In this document: one piece after another, positions 54,946 to 63,773 of the stretch
Layout: every line of letters begins with the position of its first letter
How positions within the stretch are numbered: position 1 is the first letter of the stretch
Origin: DASWJZ01 sp963792885
GTDB taxonomy: Bacteria > Pseudomonadota > Alphaproteobacteria > Rhizobiales > Afifellaceae
Length of the DNA: 64,000 nt
Direction: 5' to 3'
Assembly (NCBI GenBank): GCA_963792885.1
Contig: CAWBXX010000003.1
Coordinates: forward strand, 372,001-436,000
Notes under the pieces: generated by a model
Told to the model about the DNA's origin: nothing
The model's database searches: none
Seen by the model: the letters and a program-made list of their open reading frames with translations, nothing else
Made by a program: the position numbers and the translations under genes

Positions 54946-56314
54946 TCAGGCGGCGCTGGCGACAACCCTGTTGCGGCCCAGGCGCTTAGCCGAATAAAGG
55001 GCCTCGTCCGCCCGCCGGATAAGGGCCGCGGCAGTGTCCGACACCCCCCGCCACTCAGCGATACCGATACTGACGGTGACCGGGATATTGGCGCCCGTCT
55101 GAGTGACGAATGGCGACTTCTCAACGTCGCACCGGAGCCGCTCGGCGATGTCGTGCGCGAACTCGGCGTCCGTCTCCGGCATGACCAGCATGAACTCCTC
55201 GCCGCCATAGCGCACGACGAGGTCGATGCCGCGCACGCCCAGACGCAGTCGGTCGGAGAAGTGCTTGAGCACATCGTCGCCCGAACTCGTGTCCATGCGT
55301 ATCGTTGACGTCCTTGAAATGATCGATGTCGAAAATGAGGACGCAGACCGGTTTCTCGGTGGCGGCCGCCCGAGTGACAGCGGATGCGAGATGCGCGTCG
55401 AGATAGCGGCGATTGTAGAGGCCGGTCAGCGGATCGGTGACGGCAAGCTCGACGGCGCTTGAAACCATGTTGCGCAGTCGCTCTTGATAGAGCTTGCGCC
55501 TGAGCTGCGTGCGCACGCGCGCGCGCAGCTCGTTCGAGTCGATCGGGCGCATGATGTAGTCGTTGACGCCGAGGTCGAGCGCCCGCATCACGAGCTCCGT
55601 CTGCTCGGCGTCGGTGATGAGCACCATCGGCGTCTGTCTCAGTCCGTCGATCGTCCTGATCTGCGTGCAGAGCCTCAGACCGTCACCGGCTCTGAGCAAG
55701 CCGCTGATCATGATGAGGTCGAAGAGCCCGCTCGCCGCGCGGGCGACCGCCTCGGCGGGATCGGCCGTGATCTCGACCTCGAATGGCCGCTGCAGGGCCT
55801 GGCGGATTGCGCGGCTTGAGTTCTCCCTATCGTCGACGACGAGGATGCGTCCCGAGATGTCGGCGCCTTTGGAGAAGATCGACGCCGAGCTCACGCCGAC
55901 GGATTCGAGTGCCGCGGCCCGGAGCTCGAGTTCGTCGGTCACCATCTTCAAGCGAAGCAGATTCTTCACCCGCGTCAGAAGCGCGACGTGGCTCACCGGC
56001 TTGGTCAGGAAATCGTCCGCGCCGCATTCGAGACCCTTCACACGGTCCTCAGCATTGTCGAGCGAAGTGACCATGATGACCGGGACGTGCGCCGTGCGCG
56101 GATTTGCCTTGAGCGCGGCGCACACGTCGAAGCCCGTCATGTCGGGCATCATCACGTCAAGCAGCACAAGGTCCACGCGCTCGTGCTCGGCGATGTCGAG
56201 CGCCTGGCGTCCGGAGAGCGCGGTGCGCACGTCGAAGTATTCAGCTTGCAGACGTGATTCGAGCAGCCGCACGTTGGCGGCGATGTCATCGACGACGAGT
56301 ACGCGCGAGGTCAC
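54946..56314 (-). CDS. pleD: PleD-type response regulator/diguanylate cyclase, frameshifted
   Basis: REC-REC-GGDEF protein of about 455 residues when repaired. REC1: VLVVDDIAANVRLLESRLQA with phosphoacceptor D53 in LLDVMMPDMTGFD. REC2: ILVVDDRENSSRAIRQALQR, but the acceptor Asp is replaced (LIMISGLL), as expected of an adaptor-type second domain. GGDEF: TDPLTGLYNRRYLDAHLASA, IDHFKDVNDTHGH, then, in another frame from about 55290, SGDDVLKHFSDRLRLGVRGI and DLVVRYGGEEFMLVMPETDA. One extra base in GAGTTCG (AA at 55284-55285 on the plus strand) breaks it. It controls polar development in Caulobacter; follows divK in an operon. Confidence 0.93.
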
Positions 56315-56320
56315 AGCCGC

Positions 56321-56698
56321 CTACCCTTGGGCCGGGCCCACGTAGGATTTGACTGTCTCGATGAAGGTCGCGACGGAGATCGGCTTTGAGAGATAGCCCT
56401 CGCATCCCCCCTGGCGGATGCGCTCCTCGTCGCCTTTCATGGCGAACGCGGTGACCGCGATCACGGGAATGTGCCGAAGAGCGTCGTTCTGCTTGATGCG
56501 CTTCGTCACTTCGAGCCCGGAGATCTCCGGGAGCTGGATGTCCATGATGATAAGGTCGGGCATGCTCTCCTTGAGAGCATCAAGCGCTTCGTAGCCGTTG
56601 CGCATCGGCATCGTCGCGTAGCCGTTCGCGCGGAGGAGATCGTTGAAGAGCTTCATGTTCAGCTCGTTGTCTTCAACGATCATGACCGTTTTCGCCAT
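56321..56698 (-). CDS. divK: cell-cycle single-domain response regulator DivK
   Basis: 125 residues from MAKTVMIVEDNELNMKLFND (an upstream start at 56776 adds unconserved residues). Receiver domain only, with D53 in IIMDIQLPEISG, T83-like residue in VTAFAMKGDEERIRQGGCEG and K105-like GYLSKPIS. DivK tells the CtrA pathway about cell-cycle position through PleC and DivJ kinases. The divK-pleD pair matches Caulobacter and rhizobia. Confidence 0.95.
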   Translation of the reverse strand: MAKTVMIVEDNELNMKLFNDLLRANGYATMPMRNGYEALDALKESMPDLIIMDIQLPEISGLEVTKRIKQNDALRHIPVIAVTAFAMKGDEERIRQGGCEGYLSKPISVATFIETVKSYVGPAQG

Positions 56699-56846
56699 AA
56701 GGCCGATCCTGACCCGTCCCTGTCGAAGAGTAATTCTTCGCGATTCCCCTGCGAGATCAAAGAAGCATATCCGCACTTAAGGAAACGCAAATCGGCTTGA
56801 TCAAACGGTCGAACAGAGGCGGAACGCCAGGCCGACTTGGCTCTTG

Positions 56847-56869
56847 CCCGCGCTTACAGCGGGGATGAC
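56847..56869. repeat. short palindromic REP-like element before dinB
   Basis: CCCGC-GCTTACA-GCGGG with GATGAC next to it resembles the GTCATCCCCGC type repetitive elements of alphaproteobacteria. Confidence 0.35.
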
Positions 56870-56878
56870 ACTTGGCGC

Positions 56879-58177
56879 GTGGGTGCCGCCACGATCACAC
56901 TTTGTCGCGAGTGCTTCGCGCCCTGGCTCGGGACCGCGAAGCGATGCCCGACGTGCGGCAGCCCCCGCCTTGTCGGCCATCCGGAGCTTCTTTCCCTCTC
57001 GATCGCCCACGTCGACTGCGACGCCTTCTACGCCACGGTCGAGAAGCGCGACGACCCGTCGCTGGCCGACAAGCCGGTGATCGTGGGCGGCGGACGCCGC
57101 GGCGTCGTCTCGGCCGCTTGCTACGTTGCACGCACCTACGGCGTCCGCTCGGCCATGCCGATGTTCAAGGCGCTTGTCGCCTGTCCCGACGCCGTCGTGA
57201 TCCCGCCCAACATGGCGAAATATGCAAGCGTCGGGCGCGAGGTGCGCGAGTTGATGCTAGCGTTGACGCCCGCCGTCGAGCCGCTTTCGATCGACGAGGC
57301 TTTTCTCGACCTCTCCGGCACGGAGCGCGTGCACGGCGCGCCGCCGGCCGTGACCCTCGCCCGCTTCCAGCGCCGCCTGGAGCGCGAGATCGGCGTCACG
57401 GCTTCGGTCGGGCTCAGTCACAATAAATTCCTCGCCAAGATCGCCTCCGATCTGGACAAGCCGCGCGGCTTCGCCGTGATCGGCCAGGCCGAGACTCTGT
57501 CCTTCCTTGCTGCTCAGCCGGTGTCGATCATCTGGGGCGTCGGCAAGGCGATGCAGACGCGCCTCGCGCGCGACGGCCTGACACGGATCGCCGACCTTCA
57601 GAAACTCGACGAGAAGAGCCTTGCGAAGCGCTACGGCGCAATGGGCTTGCGGTTGGCGCGGCTCGCGCGCGGCGAGGACGATCGGAGCGTCACACCGGAG
57701 CGCAAGGCGAAGAGCATCTCGGCGGAGACTACCTTCGAAGATGACCGATCGACGCCCGAGGAGCTGCTCCCGGTCCTGAGAAAGCTCTCCGAGCGCGTCT
57801 CCGCCCGCCTGAAACGCGAGAATCTCGCGGGCCGGCTCGTCGTCCTCAAGCTGAAGGGGTCGGACTTCCGCCTGCGCACACGGAACGTTCATCTCGATTC
57901 GTATTCGAACCTCGCCGACCGCATCTTCCGATGCGCGCGGGACCTCTTGGCCAAGGAGCTCGATGGAAGGACGCGCTTCCGCCTGATCGGCATCGGCGTC
58001 GCAGAACTCGACGACGCGGCGCTGATGGAGCCGCGCGACCTCGTCGATCAGGATGCCGAGAAACGCGCCAAGGCCGAGCGGGCGATGGACGCAATCCGCA
58101 GTCGCTTCGGCTCAGATGGTTTGGCTCTCGGGCTCACCTTCAGCGGCAAGCCGCCGCGCGGTAAAGGATCAGCGTGA
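56879..58177 (+). CDS. dinB: DNA polymerase IV (Y-family) with N-terminal zinc-ribbon-like extension
   Basis: About 432 residues from GTG at 56879; an upstream TTG (56837) is open but lies in the REP-like repeat, so it is not preferred. C9, C12, C23 and C26 (CRECFAPWLGTAKRCPTC) form a four-cysteine ribbon ahead of the polymerase. Catalytic residues D46 and D48 (HVDCDAFYATVEKRDDP) and D138-E139 (SIDEAFLDLS) are present, then IWGVGKAMQTRLARDGL of the thumb, and the little-finger domain. The enzyme copies damaged DNA with low fidelity. The extension is common in alphaproteobacterial DinB. Confidence 0.93.
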   Translation: MGAATITLCRECFAPWLGTAKRCPTCGSPRLVGHPELLSLSIAHVDCDAFYATVEKRDDPSLADKPVIVGGGRRGVVSAACYVARTYGVRSAMPMFKALVACPDAVVIPPNMAKYASVGREVRELMLALTPAVEPLSIDEAFLDLSGTERVHGAPPAVTLARFQRRLEREIGVTASVGLSHNKFLAKIASDLDKPRGFAVIGQAETLSFLAAQPVSIIWGVGKAMQTRLARDGLTRIADLQKLDEKSLAKRYGAMGLRLARLARGEDDRSVTPERKAKSISAETTFEDDRSTPEELLPVLRKLSERVSARLKRENLAGRLVVLKLKGSDFRLRTRNVHLDSYSNLADRIFRCARDLLAKELDGRTRFRLIGIGVAELDDAALMEPRDLVDQDAEKRAKAERAMDAIRSRFGSDGLALGLTFSGKPPRGKGSA

Positions 58178-59008
58178 GGCGCAGCTCTCGCTCGCCAGCG
58201 GCTCGATCGTCTTGAGCGAGCCTGAGAGCGCGTAGTCGCCGTAATCCATGACGAGGTCGTTGGTCACGCCATTCTCATAGAGCGTGAAGCTCATCTGATA
58301 GGTCGGAAGCTCCTCGCCGAACGGCGCGTCGGCTGGCCGCGCCGGATCGAAGTAGCCGACGGAGACGGGCCAGTGTCGAACGCCGGTCCTGAGCGGCGCG
58401 TCCGTCGCCGGCATAGGCTCGCCGATCGCAGCGGACGCCTCGTCCGTGCTCTCGCCCGTCCCGGCCCCCTCGTAAATGTTCGCCGCGAGGAATTTCCGCT
58501 CCGCGCGCGCCGCGTCGAGTATCGCCTGCAGGTGTTGGCTCGGGAAGAGGACGGTGCCGTCGAGAGTGACCTTCTTCTCCACCGGCTGCTTGAGGCTGAC
58601 CTCGATGTTCGTGCCGGACCGCCGCGCCTCGCCTTCGACCGCCTCGACTACCTCCTGGTTCACCGTGGTGCGGGAATCGAAGCTGTAGAGCTCGCCGTCG
58701 CCGGACTCGAAAGTGGAGATGCGGAAGTCGAGGAGACCGAGGTTACCGTCCTCGTCGCCGATATTGACCACCATGCGCTGGCGCATCTTGTAGCCGTTGC
58801 AGGCATTGCCCGTGACTTCGAATACCATCTTGCCGTCGGCGCTCGACACGCCGGACCCTTCATCGGTGCGGGCGAGGCTGATCTCATAGACGGCCCGATG
58901 TGGCGTCAACGCGTCCCGGAGTTGCGGTGTAGCCTGCGCCACCGCTGCGGTTGCGCAAAGGCTGACGAAGGCGGCTGGCGCCAGGTGCGCGATTTGGCGA
59001 AGGGTCAT
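58169..59008 (-). CDS. eipB: EipB (DUF1849) periplasmic cell-envelope protein
   Basis: About 279 residues from MTLRQIAHLAPAAFVSLCAT (signal peptide ending near AVAQA). LTPHRAVYEISLARTDEGSG and GNACNGYKMRQRMVV are family motifs. The two cysteines C70 and C276, near the ends of the mature protein, correspond to the conserved disulfide of Brucella EipB, a beta-spiral protein needed for envelope integrity. The frame is open further upstream without support. Convergent with dinB, their coding ends overlapping by 9 nt, and divergent from the phosphodiesterase gene. Confidence 0.9.
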   Translation of the reverse strand: MTLRQIAHLAPAAFVSLCATAAVAQATPQLRDALTPHRAVYEISLARTDEGSGVSSADGKMVFEVTGNACNGYKMRQRMVVNIGDEDGNLGLLDFRISTFESGDGELYSFDSRTTVNQEVVEAVEGEARRSGTNIEVSLKQPVEKKVTLDGTVLFPSQHLQAILDAARAERKFLAANIYEGAGTGESTDEASAAIGEPMPATDAPLRTGVRHWPVSVGYFDPARPADAPFGEELPTYQMSFTLYENGVTNDLVMDYGDYALSGSLKTIEPLASESCASR

Positions 59009-59124
59009 CAATGCTCTCTGCGCGGGAAGAAAGGCCGCGTCGGGGCAAACGACCAATAATCTCAAAGCCGATTGATGGGAAGCGGGCGATCCCCTACCCG
59101 TTCGCACCTGGTTAAGGGGGCATC

Positions 59125-59838
59125 TTGCGCAAAAACCTGTCCTGGCTGACCGAAAGGCCGATCGCGCATCGCGGTTTCCATGACGCCGCGGCCGGCCGGC
59201 CGGAGAACACGCTTGCCGCATTCGAGGCGGCTGCCGCTGCCGGCTATGCGATCGAATGCGACCTGCACCTCTCTTCCGATGACGTTCCCGTCGTCTTCCA
59301 CGACGACGACCTAAAGCGCCTGACGGGCGAGACGGGCGGCGTCGGCACGCGCACGGCGGAGGAGCTGGGCCGTCTCAAGGTGCTCGGAACGCAGGAGAAA
59401 ATCCCGACGCTCGCCGAGATGCTGACGTTGGTCGCCGGCCGTGTTCCGATCCTGATCGAGATGAAGCCCGCCCCGCGCCACGAGCCGGCGCTCGCTCATC
59501 AAACGATTGACAGCCTTCGCGAATATGGCGGCCCTGCCGCCGTGATGTCGTTCGACCGCAAGCTTCTCGCTGCGGCGCGCGCGGTCCACAAGGAGATCCC
59601 GCTTGGCCTGACCGCCCAGGGAAATTGGCTAGACGGCCCAAGGCATTGGCGCGCCATCTTCGTCAATGGGCTCGACTTCATCTCTTATTCCATCAACGAC
59701 CTTCCGACCCCGATGCCGCTCCTCGCCCGGCGGATTATGCGCCTGCCGCTGATCTGCTGGACGGTGCGCACCAAGTCCCAGTGGGACAAGGCAAAAAGGC
59801 TGACGGACCAGATCACCTTCGAGGGCTTCGCGGCCTGA
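59125..59838 (+). CDS. glycerophosphodiester phosphodiesterase family protein
   Basis: 237 residues from TTG. The GDPD fold is shown by PIAHRGFHDAAAGRPENTLA (catalytic H15, E27 region), IECDLHLSSDDVPVVFHDDD (metal ligands Glu/Asp and catalytic His), PILIEMKP, and ICWTVRT near the end. Hydrolyses glycerophosphodiesters to glycerol-3-phosphate and an alcohol. No signal peptide, so probably cytoplasmic (UgpQ-like). GTTCGCACCTGGTTAA precedes it. Confidence 0.93.
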   Translation: MRKNLSWLTERPIAHRGFHDAAAGRPENTLAAFEAAAAAGYAIECDLHLSSDDVPVVFHDDDLKRLTGETGGVGTRTAEELGRLKVLGTQEKIPTLAEMLTLVAGRVPILIEMKPAPRHEPALAHQTIDSLREYGGPAAVMSFDRKLLAAARAVHKEIPLGLTAQGNWLDGPRHWRAIFVNGLDFISYSINDLPTPMPLLARRIMRLPLICWTVRTKSQWDKAKRLTDQITFEGFAA

Positions 59839-59841
59839 GGT

Positions 59842-59882
59842 ATGATCCCGAAAAGTGCGCACCGGTTTTCGGATAAGATCAT
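59842..59882. repeat. rhizobial-type palindromic intergenic repeat
   Basis: ATGATC-CCGAAAA-GTGCGCACCGG-TTTTCGG-ATAA-GATCAT: two nested inverted arms (ATGATC/GATCAT and CCGAAAA/TTTTCGG). This matches a palindromic element known in many copies in rhizobial genomes (CCGAAAAGTG...GGTTTTCGG). Confidence 0.7.
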
Positions 59883-59977
59883 GCTCCCACAAATAGATAG
59901 GCCCCGTCTGCCTGATTTGATCCCTAGCGGCGCTTCGGCTTATTGCACTTGCGAAGATTGCGCATAAGCTTTCAGTG

Positions 59978-61241
59978 ATGGCCGCTCCCACGACCGACGC
60001 GTCGTTCATCCGTGTCGTTCCCACGATCGCGGAGATCAGCCGGGATTCTCTGGGACTCCTGCGCGAACCCCGGATGGCCGTTGGGGGCGAGTGTCCTTCC
60101 CTGCGAGGTCGCGACTGGCGCCGCAGCGAAACCAGTGGCAAAGCCCGCCTACAACCCCTTCGTCTCGTGGGATTTTCTGGAGTTGCTCGAAACCTCTGGC
60201 ACCGTTTCGGCTCGGACAGGCTGGGCGCCGCGGCACTCCGTCCTGATGGAGGACGGCAAGATCACCGGCGTCATGCCCTGCTACGTAAAATCGCATTCGC
60301 AGGGCGAGTACGTCTTCGACTGGGGCTGGGCGGACGCGCTCGAACGCGCCGGCGGCCGCTACTACCCGAAGCTCCAGGTGAGCGTGCCCTTCACGCCAGC
60401 GACCGGCCCTCGGCTCCTGACCGCGCCCGGACCGCAAGCCGAGGAGCGCAAAAAGCTGCTCGCGGCGGGGCTGGTCGAGCTGACGCGCCGTATGGGCGCG
60501 TCGTCGGCGCACCTGACCTTCCTGCCCGAGGAGGACGCCAGGCTTCTCGGCGAGATGGGCTTCCTCCGCCGCACCGACCAGCAATTCCATTTCACCGACG
60601 AAGGCTACGGCGACTTCGAAGGCTTTCTGACCGCGCTCGCTTCGCGCAAGCGCAAGGCGGTGCGCAAGGAGCGGCGCGACGCGCTTTCGGGCGGCGTCGA
60701 GATCGAATGGCTGACCGGCAAGGACCTCACCGAAGCCGCGTGGGATTCCTTCTTCGCCTTCTACATGGACACCGGCTCGCGCAAATGGGGCCGGCCGTAT
60801 CTGAACCGCCGCTTCTTCTCGCTTCTCGGCGAGCGCATGGCCGATCGCGTGCTCTTGATCATGGCGAAACGGAACGGCCGGTTCGTCGCCGGCGCACTGA
60901 ACCTGATCGGCTCCGACGCGCTCTACGGCCGCTATTGGGGCGCGGTCGAGGATCTACCCTTCCTGCACTTCGAGGTCTGCTACTATCAGGCGATCGACTT
61001 CGCGCTGAGGCATGGCCTGCAGCGCGTCGAGGCCGGCGCGCAAGGTGCGCACAAGCTGGCGCGGGGCTACCTCCCGACGACGACGCATTCCGCGCACTAC
61101 ATCGCCGACGCGAGCTTCCGCCGTGCGGTTTCCGACTATCTCGCGAACGAGCGGCGGGAAGTCGCCTTCCAGGGGGCGATACTTTCGGAGCGCGCGCCCT
61201 TCCGCCACGGCGACGACGCGCAAGACGACGCGGCGGAGTAG
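59978..61241 (+). CDS. FemAB/GNAT-like acyltransferase family protein (DUF482), frameshifted
   Basis: The coding start lies in one frame (MAAPTTDASFIRVVPTIAEI), and the rest continues from about 60036-60042 in another (SAGILWDSCANPGWPLGAS, then AKPAYNPFVSWDFLELLETS). Adding one base near AGCCGGG would rejoin them. The body has the DUF482 pattern: RKRKAVRKERRDAL, FFAFYMDTGSRKWGRPYLNR, RFVAGALNLIGSDALYGRYW and VEAGAQGAHKLARGYLPTTT. This family is in the peptidoglycan-peptidyltransferase-like GNAT superfamily; substrate unknown. Start estimated at 59978 (ATG). Confidence 0.8.
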
Positions 61242-61265
61242 CGATGTCCGACCTCCCCCGTCGTC

Positions 61266-61288
61266 ATTGCCGGGCTTGACCCGGCAAT
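61266..61288. repeat. palindromic REP-like element in the HIT upstream region
   Basis: ATTGCCGGG-CTTGA-CCCGGCAAT, a 9-bp inverted repeat with 5-nt loop, within CGTCATTGCCGGG; this is the CATTGCCGGGCTTGACCCGGC type repeat common in Hyphomicrobiales. Confidence 0.75.
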
Positions 61289-61383
61289 CCATTCCGTGAC
61301 GGTACCGGCTCGCGCGAGCGCGAAGCCGGGGGCCTCTGCGAAGGCAGGTCAGTCCGGGCACGACGACAACCGAGGGGAATTGC

Positions 61384-61812
61384 ATGTCCACGCCCGCCTA
61401 TGACGACTCGAACGTCTTCGCCAAGATCATCCGCGGCGAGCTGCCGGCGGCGAAGGTGTTCGAAGACGAGCACGTGCTCGTCATCATGGACGTGATGCCG
61501 CAGGGGCCGGGCCACACGCTCGTCATCCCGAAAGCGAAAGCGCGTAACCTGCTCGACATCGGCGAGGAGGATCTGAAGCGAGCGATTCTCGTGGTGAAGC
61601 GTGTCGCCAACGCGGTGAAGGCGGCATTCGACGCACCAGGCGTCTTCGTCATGCAATTCAACGAGCCGGCGGCGGGACAGACCGTGTTTCATATCCATTT
61701 CCATGTGATCCCGCGCTTCGAGGGCGTGCCGCTCAAGCCGCATTCCGGCGGCATGGCTGACGCGAAGGTGCTCGCCGAGCATGCGGCGAAGATCAAAGCG
61801 GCGATGGATTGA
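61384..61812 (+). CDS. HIT family nucleotide-binding protein
   Basis: 142 residues. The histidine triad HIHFHVI (H103, H105, H107) sits in VFHIHFHVIPRFEGVPLKPH; NVFAKIIRGELPAAKVFEDE and MPQGPGHTLVIPKAKARNLL are typical of the HINT branch. Such hydrolases act on nucleotide phosphoramidates or dinucleotides. A TTG start for the next gene overlaps its stop (TTGA). Confidence 0.92.
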   Translation: MSTPAYDDSNVFAKIIRGELPAAKVFEDEHVLVIMDVMPQGPGHTLVIPKAKARNLLDIGEEDLKRAILVVKRVANAVKAAFDAPGVFVMQFNEPAAGQTVFHIHFHVIPRFEGVPLKPHSGGMADAKVLAEHAAKIKAAMD

Positions 61813-62150
61813 CCGATTCCGCCCGCGCGCTGTTTCTGATCCGTCTCGCCCACACGCTCGTCTGGGCGGTCTTCGCCGCGTCGATCTTTGCGATCCCGGT
61901 CGCCACCTGGATGGCAAGCCTCCGCGCCGCGCTTTGGCTGAGCCTCCTCGTTTGGGTGGAAGTCGCGATCCTTGTCGCAAATCGCATGCGCTGCCCGTTG
62001 ACCGGCGTAGCCGCGCAATACACGGACGAACGGGCGGACAATTTCGACATCTTCCTCCCCGAGTGGCTGGCGCGGAACAACAAGACGATCTTCGGCGCAC
62101 TCTTTGCGCTCGGCGAGCTCTATCTGCTCGGGAGCTGGGCGCTGCGCTGA
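61809..62150 (+). CDS. conserved membrane protein of unknown function
   Basis: 113 residues from TTG. Hydrophobic segments at about 9-32, 38-57 and 93-110; CPLTGVAAQYTDERADNFDIF and LPEWLARNNKTIFGALFALG are distinctive. The pattern recurs in small conserved hypothetical membrane proteins of many bacteria, but I cannot name a function. Overlap with the HIT gene suggests co-expression. Confidence 0.7.
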   Translation: MTDSARALFLIRLAHTLVWAVFAASIFAIPVATWMASLRAALWLSLLVWVEVAILVANRMRCPLTGVAAQYTDERADNFDIFLPEWLARNNKTIFGALFALGELYLLGSWALR

Positions 62151-62200
62151 CCGGATCGGCGGGCTTCAACCTCCGCCCCGATCGGGAGTAAAATGCCGCC

Positions 62201-62506
62201 ATGACCGACACCGTCGTGAAGCCGCGCACCAAGGCGAAGCCGAAGGTCGAGCGGCCGAAGCTGCACAAGGTCATTCTCGTCAATGACGACTACACGCCGC
62301 GCGAATTCGTCGTGACGGTGCTGAAGGGCGTGTTCCGAATGAGCGAGGATCAGGCCTACCGGGTAATGATCACTGCGCACCGGCGCGGCACCTGCGTCGT
62401 CGCGGTCTATACGAAGGACGTCGCGGAAACGAAGGCGACGGAGGGTACCGACGCCGGCCGGCGCGCCGGCTATCCGCTGATGTTCACGACGGAGCCGGAG
62501 GAGTAA
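62201..62506 (+). CDS. clpS: ATP-dependent Clp protease adaptor ClpS (ClpS2-like)
   Basis: 101 residues. Adaptor that delivers N-end-rule substrates to ClpAP. LHKVILVNDDYTPREFVVTV is the conserved binding face (NDDYTPREFV), followed by LKGVFRMSEDQAYRVMITAH and CVVAVYTKDVAETKATE. The FVVTVLKGVFRMSEDQAYRVMITAHRRG part and MFTTEPEE end resemble the second ClpS paralogue of alphaproteobacteria rather than the ClpS next to clpA, and no clpA gene is nearby. Confidence 0.93.
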   Translation: MTDTVVKPRTKAKPKVERPKLHKVILVNDDYTPREFVVTVLKGVFRMSEDQAYRVMITAHRRGTCVVAVYTKDVAETKATEGTDAGRRAGYPLMFTTEPEE

Positions 62507-62609
62507 GGGACTGACGCCTCGGCATTTTCTCCCTCTCCGGCCGCATTGTGGACAAACTTCAAGGCGCACATGGTCCGGGGGATGCGTGCGTTTTTGGCTG
62601 GAGAGTATG

Positions 62610-62906
62610 ATGTCGGCCCGCCCGAAGTCCTCGATTGTCTATCTTCCACCCGTCGCGGGTGAGAGGTTCGTCAAGGACGAGACCTTTCTGCGCAGCGTCT
62701 CAGACCTGCTGGAGGGGCTTGGCGCCGAATGCGATCTCCGCGGCCACAACATGCTGGCCTCCCTGCTCGCGATCGCCAAGGGCGAGGCCGAAGACGGCCT
62801 CCACACCCGCGAGACGGACCGAGAGATAGGCACCGAAAGCGACGAGGATGACGGCGCGGCGATGATGGCCCAGCGGCTTGCTTGCCGCGTCGGCGGAAGC
62901 GCCTGA
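62610..62906 (+). CDS. hypothetical small protein
   Basis: 98 residues, ATG after GGAGAGTATG (alternatives at 62607 and 62586). MSARPKSSIVYLPPVAGERF and KDETFLRSVSDLLEGLGAEC, then an acidic middle (GTESDEDDGAAMMAQRLACR). No signal peptide or membrane segment. A coding origin is plausible, but I see no known family. Confidence 0.5.
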   Translation: MSARPKSSIVYLPPVAGERFVKDETFLRSVSDLLEGLGAECDLRGHNMLASLLAIAKGEAEDGLHTRETDREIGTESDEDDGAAMMAQRLACRVGGSA

Positions 62907-62936
62907 ACGACCTGCCCCAAAGCGCTGGCTTCCCCG

Positions 62937-63599
62937 TCAGCCCGACAATCCTGTCACCCACTCCACCGTCTTCCTGATCGCTATCCAGACCGCGCCGGAG
63001 ACGAGCGCCGTCGCCGCGAGGCTGACGGCGGTTACCGTCCAGCCGGCGAGCACGGCTGCGCCATCATCGCGAAGGAGCCCGAGCGCGAACGCGGCAACGG
63101 CAAGGCCGGAGAGGAAATTCGCGATCGGGATGGGCAGCGCGATCAGGATGGCGAGCACGACGCAGGCCGCGCCGGTCAGCCGCGTCGCCAAGGGTCCGAG
63201 CATGAAATTGAGGCGCGGGCGAAGCAGGCGCTCGGCAAAACGCAGGTACGGTCGTGTCACGTTCACCATGCGCGAAAAAAGCGGCGCCGCGATCGAGCGG
63301 CGGCGAAGCGTCACCGGCAGCCATATCACGCGCCGTCCAAGCGCGAGCTGCGCCGCGATCAGAACGAGCGGCAGGCCGAAGAGCGTCGACGCGCCCGGCG
63401 GCAGCGGCGCCATGTTAGGCAATGCCAGAAGTAGCATCGCAGCGCCGAAGCTCCGTTCGCCGAAACCGTCGATGAGCTCGCCGATACCGATCCGCTCGCG
63501 CGCGCTTCCCGCGATCCGCCGCAGCAGTGCCGAGAAACGCGTCCGCCTGCTGGTGTCGCCGAACGCCATGCCGGGCGGCATGGCCGGATTCTGCGACAA
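62937..63599 (-). CDS. exoD: exopolysaccharide synthesis protein ExoD
   Basis: 220 residues. IGIGELIDGFGERSFGAAML, then LALPNMAPLPPGASTLFGLP, ALGRRVIWLP and RPRLNFMLGPLATRLTGAAC are ExoD motifs, followed by membrane segments. ExoD mutants of Sinorhizobium make altered exopolysaccharide and are alkali-sensitive; the exact reaction is unknown. It is far from the exopolysaccharide genes at 3-12 kb. Confidence 0.92.
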   Translation of the reverse strand: MSQNPAMPPGMAFGDTSRRTRFSALLRRIAGSARERIGIGELIDGFGERSFGAAMLLLALPNMAPLPPGASTLFGLPLVLIAAQLALGRRVIWLPVTLRRRSIAAPLFSRMVNVTRPYLRFAERLLRPRLNFMLGPLATRLTGAACVVLAILIALPIPIANFLSGLAVAAFALGLLRDDGAAVLAGWTVTAVSLAATALVSGAVWIAIRKTVEWVTGLSG

Positions 63600-63773
63600 A
63601 CCAACGACACTTGTTCATCCGCCGTTCAGCGCACATTCGCTCTTCTGATCGTGCCACATGTTTGCCCCGCTTTGGGGTCAGCTTGCGCAACGGGGATCGG
63701 GGTGCCTCTTCGCACGCCGATTTGGGCGGGGCTTGGTATTGAATTCTTCCGCGTAAACGGGAGGCGGGCCCTC

